Assembly (NCBI GenBank): GCA_030141605.1
Contig: JAQGDQ010000078.1
Span: 558,001-622,000, forward strand
Reading direction: 5' to 3'
Source of the DNA: Tubiluchus corallicola
Taxonomy: Eukaryota; Priapulida; Priapulimorpha; Priapulimorphida; Tubiluchidae
DNA length: 64,000 nucleotides
The position numbers and the translations under genes were made by a program. This document shows positions 13,401 to 24,800 of the stretch, piece after piece. Numbering within the stretch: the stretch's first letter is position 1; the number at the start of each line of letters is the position of its first letter. The notes beneath the pieces are model-generated. The model worked only from the letters and a program-made list of their open reading frames with translations. It was not told the DNA's origin and searched no databases.

Positions 13401-16400
13401 GGGCCGGACTATGACCTCTTGGGGCTTCTAGGCTAATGAAATTATGGGGCCTCCCTCTGATGGAGCCACCTCATAATTCGCCTGCATCCGTCTTGAATAA
13501 TTTTTCCTCGTGATATATTTTACAGATGTTTACGTAGCTTGAAGTGAACTTATTGCAATTTGTAATGTGTATAGGTATTGTCTGGTTGTTGTCAAGGTAT
13601 TAATTGATGTATAAACCTTCTTATAAACTCTGGTTTATAGGCATTGATCAATGTGGAAAAAACCTTGAAGCCAAGCTGTGGCTGGTAACAGCATACCACG
13701 AACTGGGATCATTGTCGGATTATCTCAAGTCAAACTTGGTTACATGGAAAGAGCTTTGTCACATAGGACAAACAATGGCTTGCGGTCTTGCTCATTTGCA
13801 TGAAGAACAACCTTCGTCAGTCAGTGGAACATATAAACCATCGATTGCACACAGAGATTTCAAGAGCAAAAATGTTTTGCTGAAGTCAGATATGACTGCC
13901 TGTATTGGAGATTTTGGCCTCGCAATGACATTTGAACGTGGTAAATCTCCTGGTGACATTCATGGTCAGGTATAATAGTAATAATGTAATATATTATATA
14001 ATATTATATAGTACAGTAGGCGCCATTTATTAGACTCATGGTTAACAGAATCAGTTGCTTAATTGACTCAAAAACGTCTGATATTGGCTCCTCCTGTTCA
14101 AATGTAAATGAAAGCTGTCTGCAATTGACTAAAATAGCTCTGCATAATTGACTCTATTTTTTGCGTCTGGTACTAAAAAGTAAGACACTTGTGTAATCAA
14201 AGAGGTTTTGCTATTTTTATGTCATCTTTACTTTGCTTTTGTGCACTACAATGTACGTAGAAACATTCATGTTAAGTACTGTTTTGTTTGTAAGCATTTA
14301 TATTTATCATATGTTAGTATGCTAACTCACTTGCTCATCTGATGCAGTTAACTTCGTTGCCAAAGAATTTATGTAGGTTAAACTTTTAATCACTTACCAA
14401 GCTGTTTGTTTTTGTGCCTACTGCTTTTCTTAGAATGTATAATCATTTAACTGATGCTGTTGTGTCACCTACCCAGCGGCAGTAATCTGTCGGTATTCTT
14501 TACAATTTGACAAGCAGAAATGTCATAGAACAACTAGAGTTAAGTCTGAAAAATACAGTAGAACATAAGCACATACACCTAATGTTTAAAGGTCTTGCTG
14601 CCTTTGCAGTGCTTACTAAGCGGAACAGTGATGACTACTTCTAATACTGTACTACAGCCATCAGCTAATAGATTCAGTCAGTTAATTGGGTCAAAACTCT
14701 TCCATCCCAAAGGAGCTTTTAAGCGGCATCTAGTGTATGTTAGGATATAGTATAGTAATAATGTGTGTATAATTGTGCTTAATAATAGTGCTTGTGCATA
14801 AAGCTGGCATAATTCGCTTGTTTCATTAAAATTATGTGGTATTTTGTGATATTTTTGTTATCGCCTCTTATCGGGAGAAATTGAGGTATTACAATGAATG
14901 AATTTTTTGCGGTATTATTTGCTTTGAATTTTGCCATAAGTTTGAGTACTCAAAATTTTGCCATAATTTGGCTTTGGTGCGATTCGGCGTAGACTTGAGA
15001 CGTGATATGCTGCACAGAAAACTAGCATGCGACTGATTGAGGTATTGCTGTAGTGTATAGCTGATTATGTTATACTTAAAGCAATGTCAAGAGAATGTAA
15101 TAGATACCAACTCTGGGGTCTTCTCAAAATATACAAGAGAAGTAGTAGTGCATTGCAGCAGTGAATTGGCATGGGTTTTCTGTTAACTAATTAATCACAA
15201 GAGGAAGAAAGTTCCAACAAAATGTCGCAATTTATCTGAACAGTGTGTAAGTCATTGTGGCTTTTTAGGTTGGAACACGACGTTATATGGCTCCAGAAGT
15301 TTTGGAAGGTGCCATCTGCTTTCGACATGATGCGTTTCTCAGGATAGATATGTATGCTTGCGCTCTTGTATTGTGGGAACTAGTCTCACGGTGTTCTGTA
15401 GCACAAGGTATGCAAAATGACGCTGTTTAACTGTAATTTTCTGAAAGAGCTTATAGTGTATATGTGGAGAATAATACCGGATAGTACGTAACCTTTTGCT
15501 AGGGGAGTACAAAAACGGCAAGTAACAACACTGAACTAGTTTTTACGGCAAAGTATTGCTGAAGCAAATTGAAATCTATCATGCCTTTAGTATTCAGTAT
15601 GAAAGCCTTGGTTGTGTAGCATAGTTTGTGATTTTGAAAGGTATGATTGAAGTAGTGACCTGAAAACTCTGGGTTTAATTTTTTTATTGAACTAAATGAC
15701 ATGGACTTCACTTGTCCTCAAGAAGGAGCTATCCTGAAGGACAAATGCCATTCAAGTGATTCAAGAAAATGCCATTGATTAGTATTTAAAAAGACAAGCT
15801 TCAGATACATTTGCTAGGTACGCCCGAAGGACCTTGAGTTTTGCAAGTCGCCACTCAGATCAAACACCTCAAGACTGCTGGCTAAGCAAGAAATCCAAGG
15901 CTTGCACGCTAAATCTAGAGGGCATAGTAGATTGAAGTTTGAAGTTTTATTATTTTCATATTCAGTACAATAGTGACATTCAATACATGGTAACAAACTA
16001 TAAAAATTGTTACATCATACTGTAGTATTATGCTTCACACTATTATTACCATAAAAGAATAATCGTACTGCAGTGGGTCTTGTAACTTGCAATTGTGTCA
16101 GCAATCTTTTGATGTAATAAATGTTCTGCAATATTACTCATTGTTTCTGTACTCCCCCAGCAAAAGGTTGTGTACCACCCTGATGCAACCCTATTGTGTT
16201 TTTCAGTCCAGTCTGTAATCTATGAGTGCAAGTTCTACCTTAGATAAAATAATTATAAGATCGGTATCATTTTTTCATTCAGATCTTTCCAGTTCAGCGA
16301 GCGAGTACAAGCTTCCGTTTGAGGCAGAAGTTGGTTCACATCCGACTCTAGAGGACATGCAGGAAATTGTTGTGCATAAGAAGCAGCGGCCGAATATTAA

Positions 16401-17737
16401 GCAGTGTTGGTTGCAACACCATGTAAGTAGCTTTTTTATTTTGTCGCATGCAAAGTGTTACTGTAAATCTTCCATGAGGTTGCTTACTGAATTACTCCTA
16501 CTCTTCACATGCCCAAGAATTCATAAAAAATGTCATAGAGAAGCTGACAGCAATATCGTTCGGATTCTATTTGATTTGTTGAAAGTCTAAGTTATACCAC
16601 ATACATGTCATTGATTGTTAATTGCATTTTATATTCTTGTTTATAACAAGTTGTATGTCGAAATGCTGAGGTGTTCAGTTCATTGATTGTTGTACGTGCA
16701 TAAAAGAAGAGAATTTTTGCCTTCAATGCATTTTTGTGCAATAGATCAATTAGACGTGAAAAGTGTTATCACTTTTTAAAACTAACATGTCAGTAAGGGT
16801 GAGTGAGGTCAGAAAGATCATAACAGCCTCATATTGTTGTAACATCAGATATTGTTTCAAGGTCAAATAGCAGTAGTTATATGATGCATTGTTTTTGTTT
16901 TCAGTAAGCTTTAGAGTTATTGTAGGCGTAATCTAGTATAGCAAACTTCTGAAATTCTTGCTTTGCTGTGCCCTTTTCAATTATTGATGATCGGGGTTTA
17001 TGGGTGTATGAACCCGCAGACTCCTCCATTACATGTCTTACAACAACAATACGTTCCGACAAATTTGTCGTCTAAGTCAGACCCGTATATTAAAGCGGTT
17101 CGCCCCTACACCTAAGAAAATGTTGTGTATGCACACTAAGTTTGGCGGTACCTACAATGAATTTATCGAAACAGTTAGCGATTTAAGGTTGACTTGTTTG
17201 AAAAAATATCAGGAAGTATAAGTTATAATTGGTATCACATCATTAACTAATTAAATTTCGGATGGTCAAAAAGTCGTAAGTCGCATAGATCGTAAGGCAG
17301 CGACTACCCGTATAATTCCCAGGTTTACACTGCCAGTGATCTCCCTCTGTACTGCTTACCGTTATCGATCAATCTCAACTAAGTAGGTATCGTGAGTCTA
17401 CCTCCAAGCTGGTTGATGTTTTTATTGGTTTACACTTGCTTTATAATTGGAATGCCAAATGTGTAATTGGGAATAATCCTTTTCCCTGGGTGACTGACTG
17501 CTTGAACGTGGTACAATTTTAAAGCTAATATTATTGCAGGATATGGAGTCCTTAATGAACACAATTGAAGAGTGCTGGGATCAGGATGCGGAAGCTCGTT
17601 TATCTGCTAGCTGTGTGGAGGAGCGTATCGCATTACTCTGCAAAGACTCACCAAACAAAATGGACTCCTACACGATCACTGTACCTGACAATTATTGCAG
17701 TGTAGTAGAGCCACTTTGTCCTAATTTATCGACGTAA
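10401..17737 (+). CDS. ACVR2: Activin receptor type II (TGF-beta superfamily receptor Ser/Thr kinase)
   Basis: Eight coding exons join in phase: 10401-10461, 11167-11393, 12163-12304, 12866-13234, 13641-13969, 15269-15407, 16283-16422 and 17540-17737 (TAA). They give 534 aa; human ACVR2A has 513. In order: signal peptide; cysteine-rich ligand-binding ectodomain with two N-glycosylation sequons and the three-finger signature [10 protein letters not shown] (about 111-120); one membrane helix (about 153-175); glycine loop KGRFGEVF (216-223); catalytic Lys in VAVK (235); HRDFKSKN (Asp339); DFG (357-359); RYMAPE (to 386). The tail [21 protein letters not shown] is typical of type II activin receptors. 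All catalytic residues are intact. It should bind activin/BMP-type ligands at the plasma membrane and phosphorylate type I receptors. A transposon lies in the intron before RYMAPE. ACVR2A versus ACVR2B cannot be separated; invertebrates commonly have one gene. Confidence 0.97.
13399..13530. mobile_element. hAT-like repeat fragment in an ACVR2 intron
   Basis: It starts CAGGGCCGGACTATGACC and shares about 130 bases with the left part of the element at 52223-52628, including CTAGGCTAATGAAATTAT. The right end is missing, so this copy is truncated. Confidence 0.55.
14014..14735. mobile_element. CAGTAG-ended TIR element, copy 1 (ACVR2 intron)
   Basis: The left end CAGTAGGCGCCATTTATTAG and the right end CTTTTAAGCGGCATCTAGTG are inverted repeats with TA just outside each. 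Subterminal repeats of 'aattgactcaaaa' type are shared with the copies at 25085, 30591 and 37568. There is no coding capacity. End sequence and TA target suggest a pogo/Tc1-mariner-derived MITE. Confidence 0.75.
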
Positions 17738-18180
17738 TGTTTGCGTATGTTCATCAGCTCATAAGCCCAATGACAGTCTGTTTGCATCAGTTGTTGTAAA
17801 TATGTTATTTGGTACAGTGAATTGGTATATGGAACAGTGAATTTACTTTGCGCATTGTTTTTGAGTTCTCAAGTATGTGAATGCTGAGTGTCAGAATGGG
17901 CACATTGTGACTGTGAATTAATGTTTATAATATGTGTTGTAATTCTTATAAACAGATATGTATATAATTCTTATACATATCTATATGTATAAACACTACC
18001 AAAAAATGTATACATGTGTTGGAACTACTAAATTTTGGTGGTGCATAAAAATTTAACATATGTTAAAATTTGTTTGTATATTTTGAGCAGCGAAAGAAAC
18101 AATGTGAATTTACCATGGTGACTAAACGTGAGTTGGTCGTCCATTGCAGCAATAGAAGTTACAAGATGAAACAATTTCTA

Positions 18181-18441
18181 CTTTGCAGTCAAGTGTAAAA
18201 ATGGCTGTTTTTTGTGATGCGACCATCAGGACAATGTGGAGCCGTTGAAATGGACAAGTTGGTGGTTAGTGTTGAATTATTGATATCAATGGTATTGATT
18301 AGAAACCACTTTCGACTTTGCAGTCAAGTGCAAAAATGGCTGTTTTTCGTGATGCGACCATCAGGACAATGTGGAGCCGTTGAAATGGACAAGTTGGTGG
18401 TTAGTGTTGAATTATGGATATCAATGGTATTGATTAGAAAC
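18181..18441 (+). repeat. 135-base tandem duplication
   Basis: Two adjacent direct copies, 18181-18315 and 18316-18441, both start CTTTGCAGTCAAGTG and differ at only a few positions. Both contain ATGCGACCATCAGGACAATG. The near-identity suggests a recent duplication. Confidence 0.9.
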
Positions 18442-18758
18442 AATAAGGGATGATGTTGTTGTGTCATCGTGCCCCTCTATCATCAATTTGTCTCATCTAA
18501 TTTCTATGTTTAAAGAAGTTAACTTTTCTATTGTGCCATTAATACTGATCGTAAAACGGGTTCTGTTTATATTCATGACTTGTAATGTCACTTCTATGTT
18601 ATTCGACCCAATTACTCTACCCCTTGTTGAAGCTTTGTAAATTTGCCATTTTTTAAGTTGAGTATTCGTTTCTTGAACTCACGGTCTGTTCAAGTGACAT
18701 TGCTATTTTTACAAATGATTTCGTTGCGTGCACAATTCTGTGAGCAATTTGTGTTACA

Positions 18759-18816
18759 ATATTAAGTTAGTGATTTTAAAATTCAACAGTATTAAGTTAG
18801 TGATTTTAAAATTCAA
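18759..18816 (+). repeat. Tandem repeat, unit about 30 bases
   Basis: The word ATTAAGTTAGTGATTTTAAA followed by ATTCAA occurs twice in a row, joined by CAGT. Confidence 0.8.
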
Positions 18817-20656
18817 ATGACTGTTGAGAAGCTTTTTCATTCCTTTGTATTAGCATTATTAGTGGGCAGTTTGCTGTTTGTTTTTAAGCATGCAGTTATG
18901 GTATATCAAATGTTTCATGTTTTAAGAACAGAAACTTTTGCAAGCCTGCTCTTGTAATTTTATAGAATTTATTGCTGTTGAGATGTGTATTTTTATACAT
19001 AAGCAAAGAATATGCTATGGGGATTAGACTTTGCCTGTTTTTTTTTCAAATACTTTTTATACAGCATTTCTATTTTTTTCAAACGGTATTGGAATATACC
19101 TTGAAATGCCTTGCGATTGTTTTGGTAATAGTTGAAAATAGTTTGTGTGTGAACCTACCTCATAACAAACAAAGTTGAACAATGTTCTTTTCACTGCCAA
19201 AATAGTTTTTGTTGAACGTTTATAATTTGATCATGTTTCATTGATGGGACAGCCGCTTGCTTATTATTAGGTTAAACAGCTGCATATGTATATGGAGGAG
19301 ACACTTATTTGTTTTCTAGTATTATCGTAATACTGTACTGACCAATTTTTTTGTTTTTATATTAGCAAACAATGGCACAAATGATGGTAACTTTGTTAGA
19401 AAACTTAAATGTCAAAAAGCCATCTTTTTATAATTCAAATGATTATTTTCAAGATTTCATTGCTAAAAGAATGATATTGTTTGTGTGTGTGTGTGTGTGT
19501 GTAATTGTAGTCTGAGATTTATCTGTGTTCATACATGTAGTTCGGGAATGTTCTGTTATTGGAGGAGTAAGAATTCGAGTATTTTTTAACTACTCGGCTG
19601 CTATTATAGCCTAAATTCTAGCACTATTTTTGTTACATGGGCTTCTCTGTGTTGCTTGTAAAAAAACTAAAGCTGACTTGTTTTGTGTTTTTTTAAAACG
19701 AGATTATTCCTACCTAAACTAATACGAATTTGTAATCTGTTTATTTTATTTTAGTGTTGAAGTTTCCCCTTGTTTCACCACAACATTTCATTAAGAGTAA
19801 TCTCCTAAATTTCCTGTTTTTGTTATGTCTTCATTCTGCAGGTGCTGTAATTTAAGTGCACCTGGAAAAGCAGCCCAGGGTGGCTTGCTGCATGCAGTTT
19901 GACTAGTGCAGTGCATCAATCATGTTTTATCTTTGCATGATTGTGAGAGTTATGGCTTTGGTGACACTTAACCAGCTTTACATTTGCTTGTATCTAAAAT
20001 AAAAAATGTAATTAGAAAGTATAATATGCTGAGATAGGATTCTTTATATTGCTGTCATGACACGCATTGTTCAGTGCACATTTCATTTGGATTTTTAATT
20101 GTTATGATGCTTTCAACTAGGAGATGTGTTTAATTCAGTGTAAAACAATGGGCCTGTTTTTAAGTTTGTTGTATAAAAGCTTGTTTAATATTACTTACTT
20201 AATGAGTAATAGAACAAGCACACCTGTTGGTGTTGGTTATATAGCGTTATATATTTAGCAACATTTTTTTTGATATTACATCCTAAACAGTAGCTAATTT
20301 AATGAGTTTTAATCTGTATTATTTCATTTGCTGAATATCATGTCATATTTTTGTGCACGTGTTGACCTTTGTTACACATTAGTATTATGAAATTTAGGAA
20401 TATCGACAAGTGATTCATCTTTATTCATATAATTATGCTAACTGTGCTATAGTAGTACATTCTGTTCATAGGTGTAGTTCAGTTCAATTATCAAGTGTCG
20501 TTTATTGTTGTATAGCATCTATTTTTTGAATTTTTGAAATGGTCCACCATTTTTTGATATTTTAAAAACTGCTTCTGCTATTTTGCACCTGCATTTCTTG
20601 GTTTGGTACTACATAATAAACAGATGTGTATGGATTAAATTAAAAAAAAAACGAAA

Positions 20657-20662
20657 AATAAA
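20657..20662 (+). terminator. Candidate distal ACVR2 polyadenylation signal
   Basis: AATAAA followed by a GT-rich stretch lies about 1.2 kb short of the 3' end of convergent ORC4. An earlier AATAAA is at 19998-20003. Which is used cannot be told from sequence. Confidence 0.3.
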
Positions 20663-21563
20663 GTTGGACATTCATGTGACAAATTGATATTCTTTCTGGA
20701 AGAGGCAATTTTTTAAGCTTGTTTCCTTTTGTTAATTTTACATTTGCTTAATTGCTATGTTAACTTTGAGCTGGAAAAGCTTATTTTTATGTTTTGTTAA
20801 AACTTCCGAGTTTGTTGTTAAACATTTCAACACTGGTTATTATCTGATAACTTTGCAACTGATGATAGGCTGCAGGTTAATGCAAATGCATCTTGAATTG
20901 TTTGTGCCCGTTCGAAATTTATGAACCGCTTTTCCTCGTGAAATGTGCTTGGTAGCATCTACATGCACCTTATGGCTCTTGTAAGGCGGCTCATATTTAA
21001 AAAATAAAAATGGCAATTTGTTTCTGTATACGGAATGTTTTACTTCTTCTGTATTCTCAAACAGTAAATTTAAGCACACGAAGGACAGCTGTGCATAATT
21101 ATATTCATCCAGAAAAGTAAACACGCGAAAATCAGCCAAATTGAGAAATTAGAACAAAATAGAGAAAAAATTAAAAGAAAAGCAATCATTTATAGATAGT
21201 AAGTAAATTTATAGAAGTAAATTAATTCAAAACACAATGCAACAGAAAAAAGCATTCTACTTATACGTGAAGTGCCCAGTTACGAAAACTGCACAAGGAA
21301 GAAATATTCAGTCTTATTTAAATATGAAAAGTAATTAATTGCACATCAGTATTTAATAAGCAGTACTGGTACTTACTCAATGACATTTTTAGAATAGTCA
21401 GACCAGTTATAAATACTTAACACACTTTTTTGCTAAAATGAAGTCAAATGCTACAATGGCTCCTGAATTGTTAAAGAGTTAAACATTTTTAAGTGTTTAA
21501 GGTTTTATCTTTTTAAAATCTATCATAACATAATCACAGACTTATGTTAAATAAGGGAAATGG

Positions 21564-21569
21564 TTTATT
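21564..21569 (-). terminator. Candidate ORC4 polyadenylation signal
   Basis: TTTATT on the plus strand (AATAAA on the minus strand) lies 324 bases beyond the ORC4 stop. It is the nearest canonical signal I found. Confidence 0.45.
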
Positions 21570-21892
21570 CTTAAATGGTAGAATCTGTCATACCATGATC
21601 TGTGTTGTTTCGTTAAAACATCCAAGCCGAAAAAAACTTCGTATGTAAAAATACCAGTGAATAAAAAATTAGATTGTTTCATGTTCACCATCTGTCTGCA
21701 TTGCTTTCATTCACATAATATTTTGGCTTGCTCATTTTGAACTGCACATCCTCCTAGGGTAAAGAAAGTAGTTCTAAGCATTAATCTTTTAAGTTTCAGT
21801 AGCTATATTATTTACAAATAATTGCTATATTATGCAGCTTACTTACAAACAAAACTTTGTACAAACGCTTTTGTCATTACAAACACCTTATT

Positions 21893-24800
21893 TCAGCTTA
21901 TACTACTTTCAGACCACTGTTTAATTTCTGTAGGTAACCCTGGGTACTTGTCCAGTGCCTCAACCAGTTGAGAAGGGTCAACAGTAGAAGCCATTAGTTG
22001 GTATTCTTTTTGAACACGACTATTACTGCTTTCCATTGGTACAATCAACTCTAGTGTGACTAGATGCTCAAATGCCTGCAGTTAACACAAATAATAATAA
22101 TCAGTTATGTGAATTGATTAAATGGTTTGTTGTGCGCCATCTTCTTGCAATCAGCTTTCAACGATTTAATAATCAGCATGATTTTAAATGGAGCTATATG
22201 AACAACAATGAACGTGCGCTCAAACTCTGGCATTAAATCAATTATAACATTGCAGTGCCATCTATTTCGATTAACATACATTATGATTAATGAATAAACT
22301 CATCATAGTAATTAAATCGCATCCTTGTGAACTGCAAATGAAACAAAACTAACACAATTCAAATTTGATTGACAATTTTAATCATTTTAGTAGATACTAA
22401 ACTACATTGGTATATCGTTGGTTGTAGGAATATTACCTATGCAATTATGACATCCAACCACATACTCGCAGTATTTAATCTGGTTGTCATAATGCTAATT
22501 ATTAATTAAATATGACGCAGAACAGATCTGTAAGAACCTACATGAAGACACCGAAATAGAAATAACTGGACGATTCTAAAGTACACCATACACCACGACA
22601 CCATGCCACACACCAGCACCACCACATCACAATAAGAACTAGCATCACACCACATTACACTGGACCACACACACCACCACCACAATGATAACAACAACCT
22701 ATACCATATCACACACACATACCGCAACATGAATTTAAATAACATAACCCCACTTTCCCAAATTTAAGAAACATTCATCAGTAATCAGTAAAAAACGTTA
22801 TCAGTGATCAACGAACATTAGAAATGCAAAGAGTTAGAAAAGCCCAAAATTTTAATGTTTGGGTCAGTAACATTATTGCTATTTTGTGAGTTCGACTTTC
22901 ATTCTGTACAATGTAGAAAACATTTTACCTTTTGCACAACGGGTTTGGTGTAGTGTTGCACTGTCGACCTACGCTGTGAAAACTTCTTGTATTCTACAAT
23001 AAGACCAAGTGAATTTCATTACATAATTTTTCCTAAAAAAATTAAGAAATATTTATCATTATAAACAAATAACCATCAGTAATTATACTTAAAATCTTAC
23101 ACTAGTAGCTTAGATCATTTTCACATCACACTCTGATCACGGGCTTGGAAGCTGATGCAACAAAGTGGTGCAGAAAAGAACTAAGGATGCTGCTGCATAC
23201 ATCACCAAACCATATTGACAGACTCTAGTATTGGGTTTATTGTATTACATGATGACTTGTGACACAAATTTGTCACAAAAACTTTAGTTAAATGTTTCAG
23301 TACGAGTGCCTTCAATAACTTCCCCTATGTGTACGAAACTGGTAAAGTTTGGAAACTCCTTTACCAGCAAAAGGACAAAAAGCACCCATACCAAGTACTA
23401 ATATTTTGAACGAAAACTGGCATCATCTAGTTACCGTGGAATGCGAACACGTATACAGTCAGAACTTGGGTAAACTTTCTCTGCTGCTGTAGTAATTATT
23501 ATGAACTACAAGCAATACAAAACGTTAAATGAGAGATTATTAATACTAAATCTTTGCTTTTTGATGGATCCTGCCGATCACTATATAAGGAAAACCAGCT
23601 ACTTTCAATAAAATAGTCTCAGCTAGCTAATGCCAATAAAGTAACAGAATGACTATTTTAACAAGCTAAAACTGAACTCAGTAAGCTAAATAACCTGCCC
23701 AGCACCTACTGTATGCTCTCAGCCTTGCAGAATTCCATTATGTTATAGGTAATACTTTCTCATTTTGGGGAATCTTTAAACCTGGATATATCCTGCCAAA
23801 TCAGGTTTTCCTCTTATTGTTAATTTCTGCATTTCGTACTAGTAAATAAATGTAAAGAAAATCATATACACGGCGATTATACAGTTGGCACCACTTAATA
23901 GACTCACTTTTGATTGGAAATATTTGACTGACTGAACCTATTAGCTTCCGGGTGTAGTATTGCTAGTGTAGAAGTACAAGTCATCACTCCTTTGTTTAGC
24001 AAGCACTGCAAAGGCTGCAAGAGCTTTAAATGTTATGCATATCCTTCATTTTCAAAATTAGCTCTGTGTTCTTAGCTGCTCTATAATGTTTATGCTTGTA
24101 AAGTCGCAAAGAATACATTGTGTAATCTTGTGGATTAAAGCTATGTAAGCATGACCCAGTGACTAATTTTTACATGAACACAATTAAACGCAAAGAATTA
24201 GTTGGCCAAAATAGCAGAATTTCTGAGTGACCTGCAGAAGTTATGTTATGAGTGCCTTCGTTCTGTCCACTAACTTACGTCACTTCTTTTCAAATAAGTC
24301 CACAGCGAGGCTCATTTGACGGGAGATAAGAATAATTTAAATTTATTTTGCATTTTTAAGCACGGCATTCAAGCGCATATTATGTAGTCATATTAATATT
24401 TCTAAGCGTGTCTTAAGATACAATGAATATTGTTTTTTCCTTTAAAGTATATGCACTATATTGAAAGTAAAGCTTCTGAGATGCTACATTGTATGCATGT
24501 ACTTGTGACTAAGAATTATATTACCCTAATATTACAATTACCTTCATATATCATTTCAAAATTAAATGGCTCTCCATGGTATATTAGTGAAATGTGTTTT
24601 ACTGCAATAACAAGACATACTTCTAGCACAGACAGTCCTACAAAAATATTAAAAGCACCATTAGAATGCCAGAAACTGCAACAAAGTAACTGTTTTGTAA
24701 TAAAGTTAACCCAGTAAGATGAATGAATCATAACTGGTGTAATTATGCATGATAATGCTCTGAATAAAAGAACAGACAAAAGACAACCCTTATTTACCCG

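Larger units (their letters stand above)
17738..20662 (+). other. Probable ACVR2 3' UTR and downstream DNA
   Basis: This 2.9 kb stretch after the ACVR2 stop has no supported coding exon. I noticed no AATAAA before 19998-20003. Further AATAAA occur near 20619 and at 20657-20662. The 3' UTR may therefore be long, but its true end needs transcript data. It contains a 135-base tandem duplication, a 30-base tandem repeat and a (GT)n run at about 19482-19502. Confidence 0.45.

Noticed and set aside
20840-21139. 99-codon minus-strand open frame between ACVR2 and ORC4
   Set aside because: It starts with a plausible Met but shows no recognisable motif, no splice sites and no neighbour support; a frame of this length is expected by chance in 64 kb.
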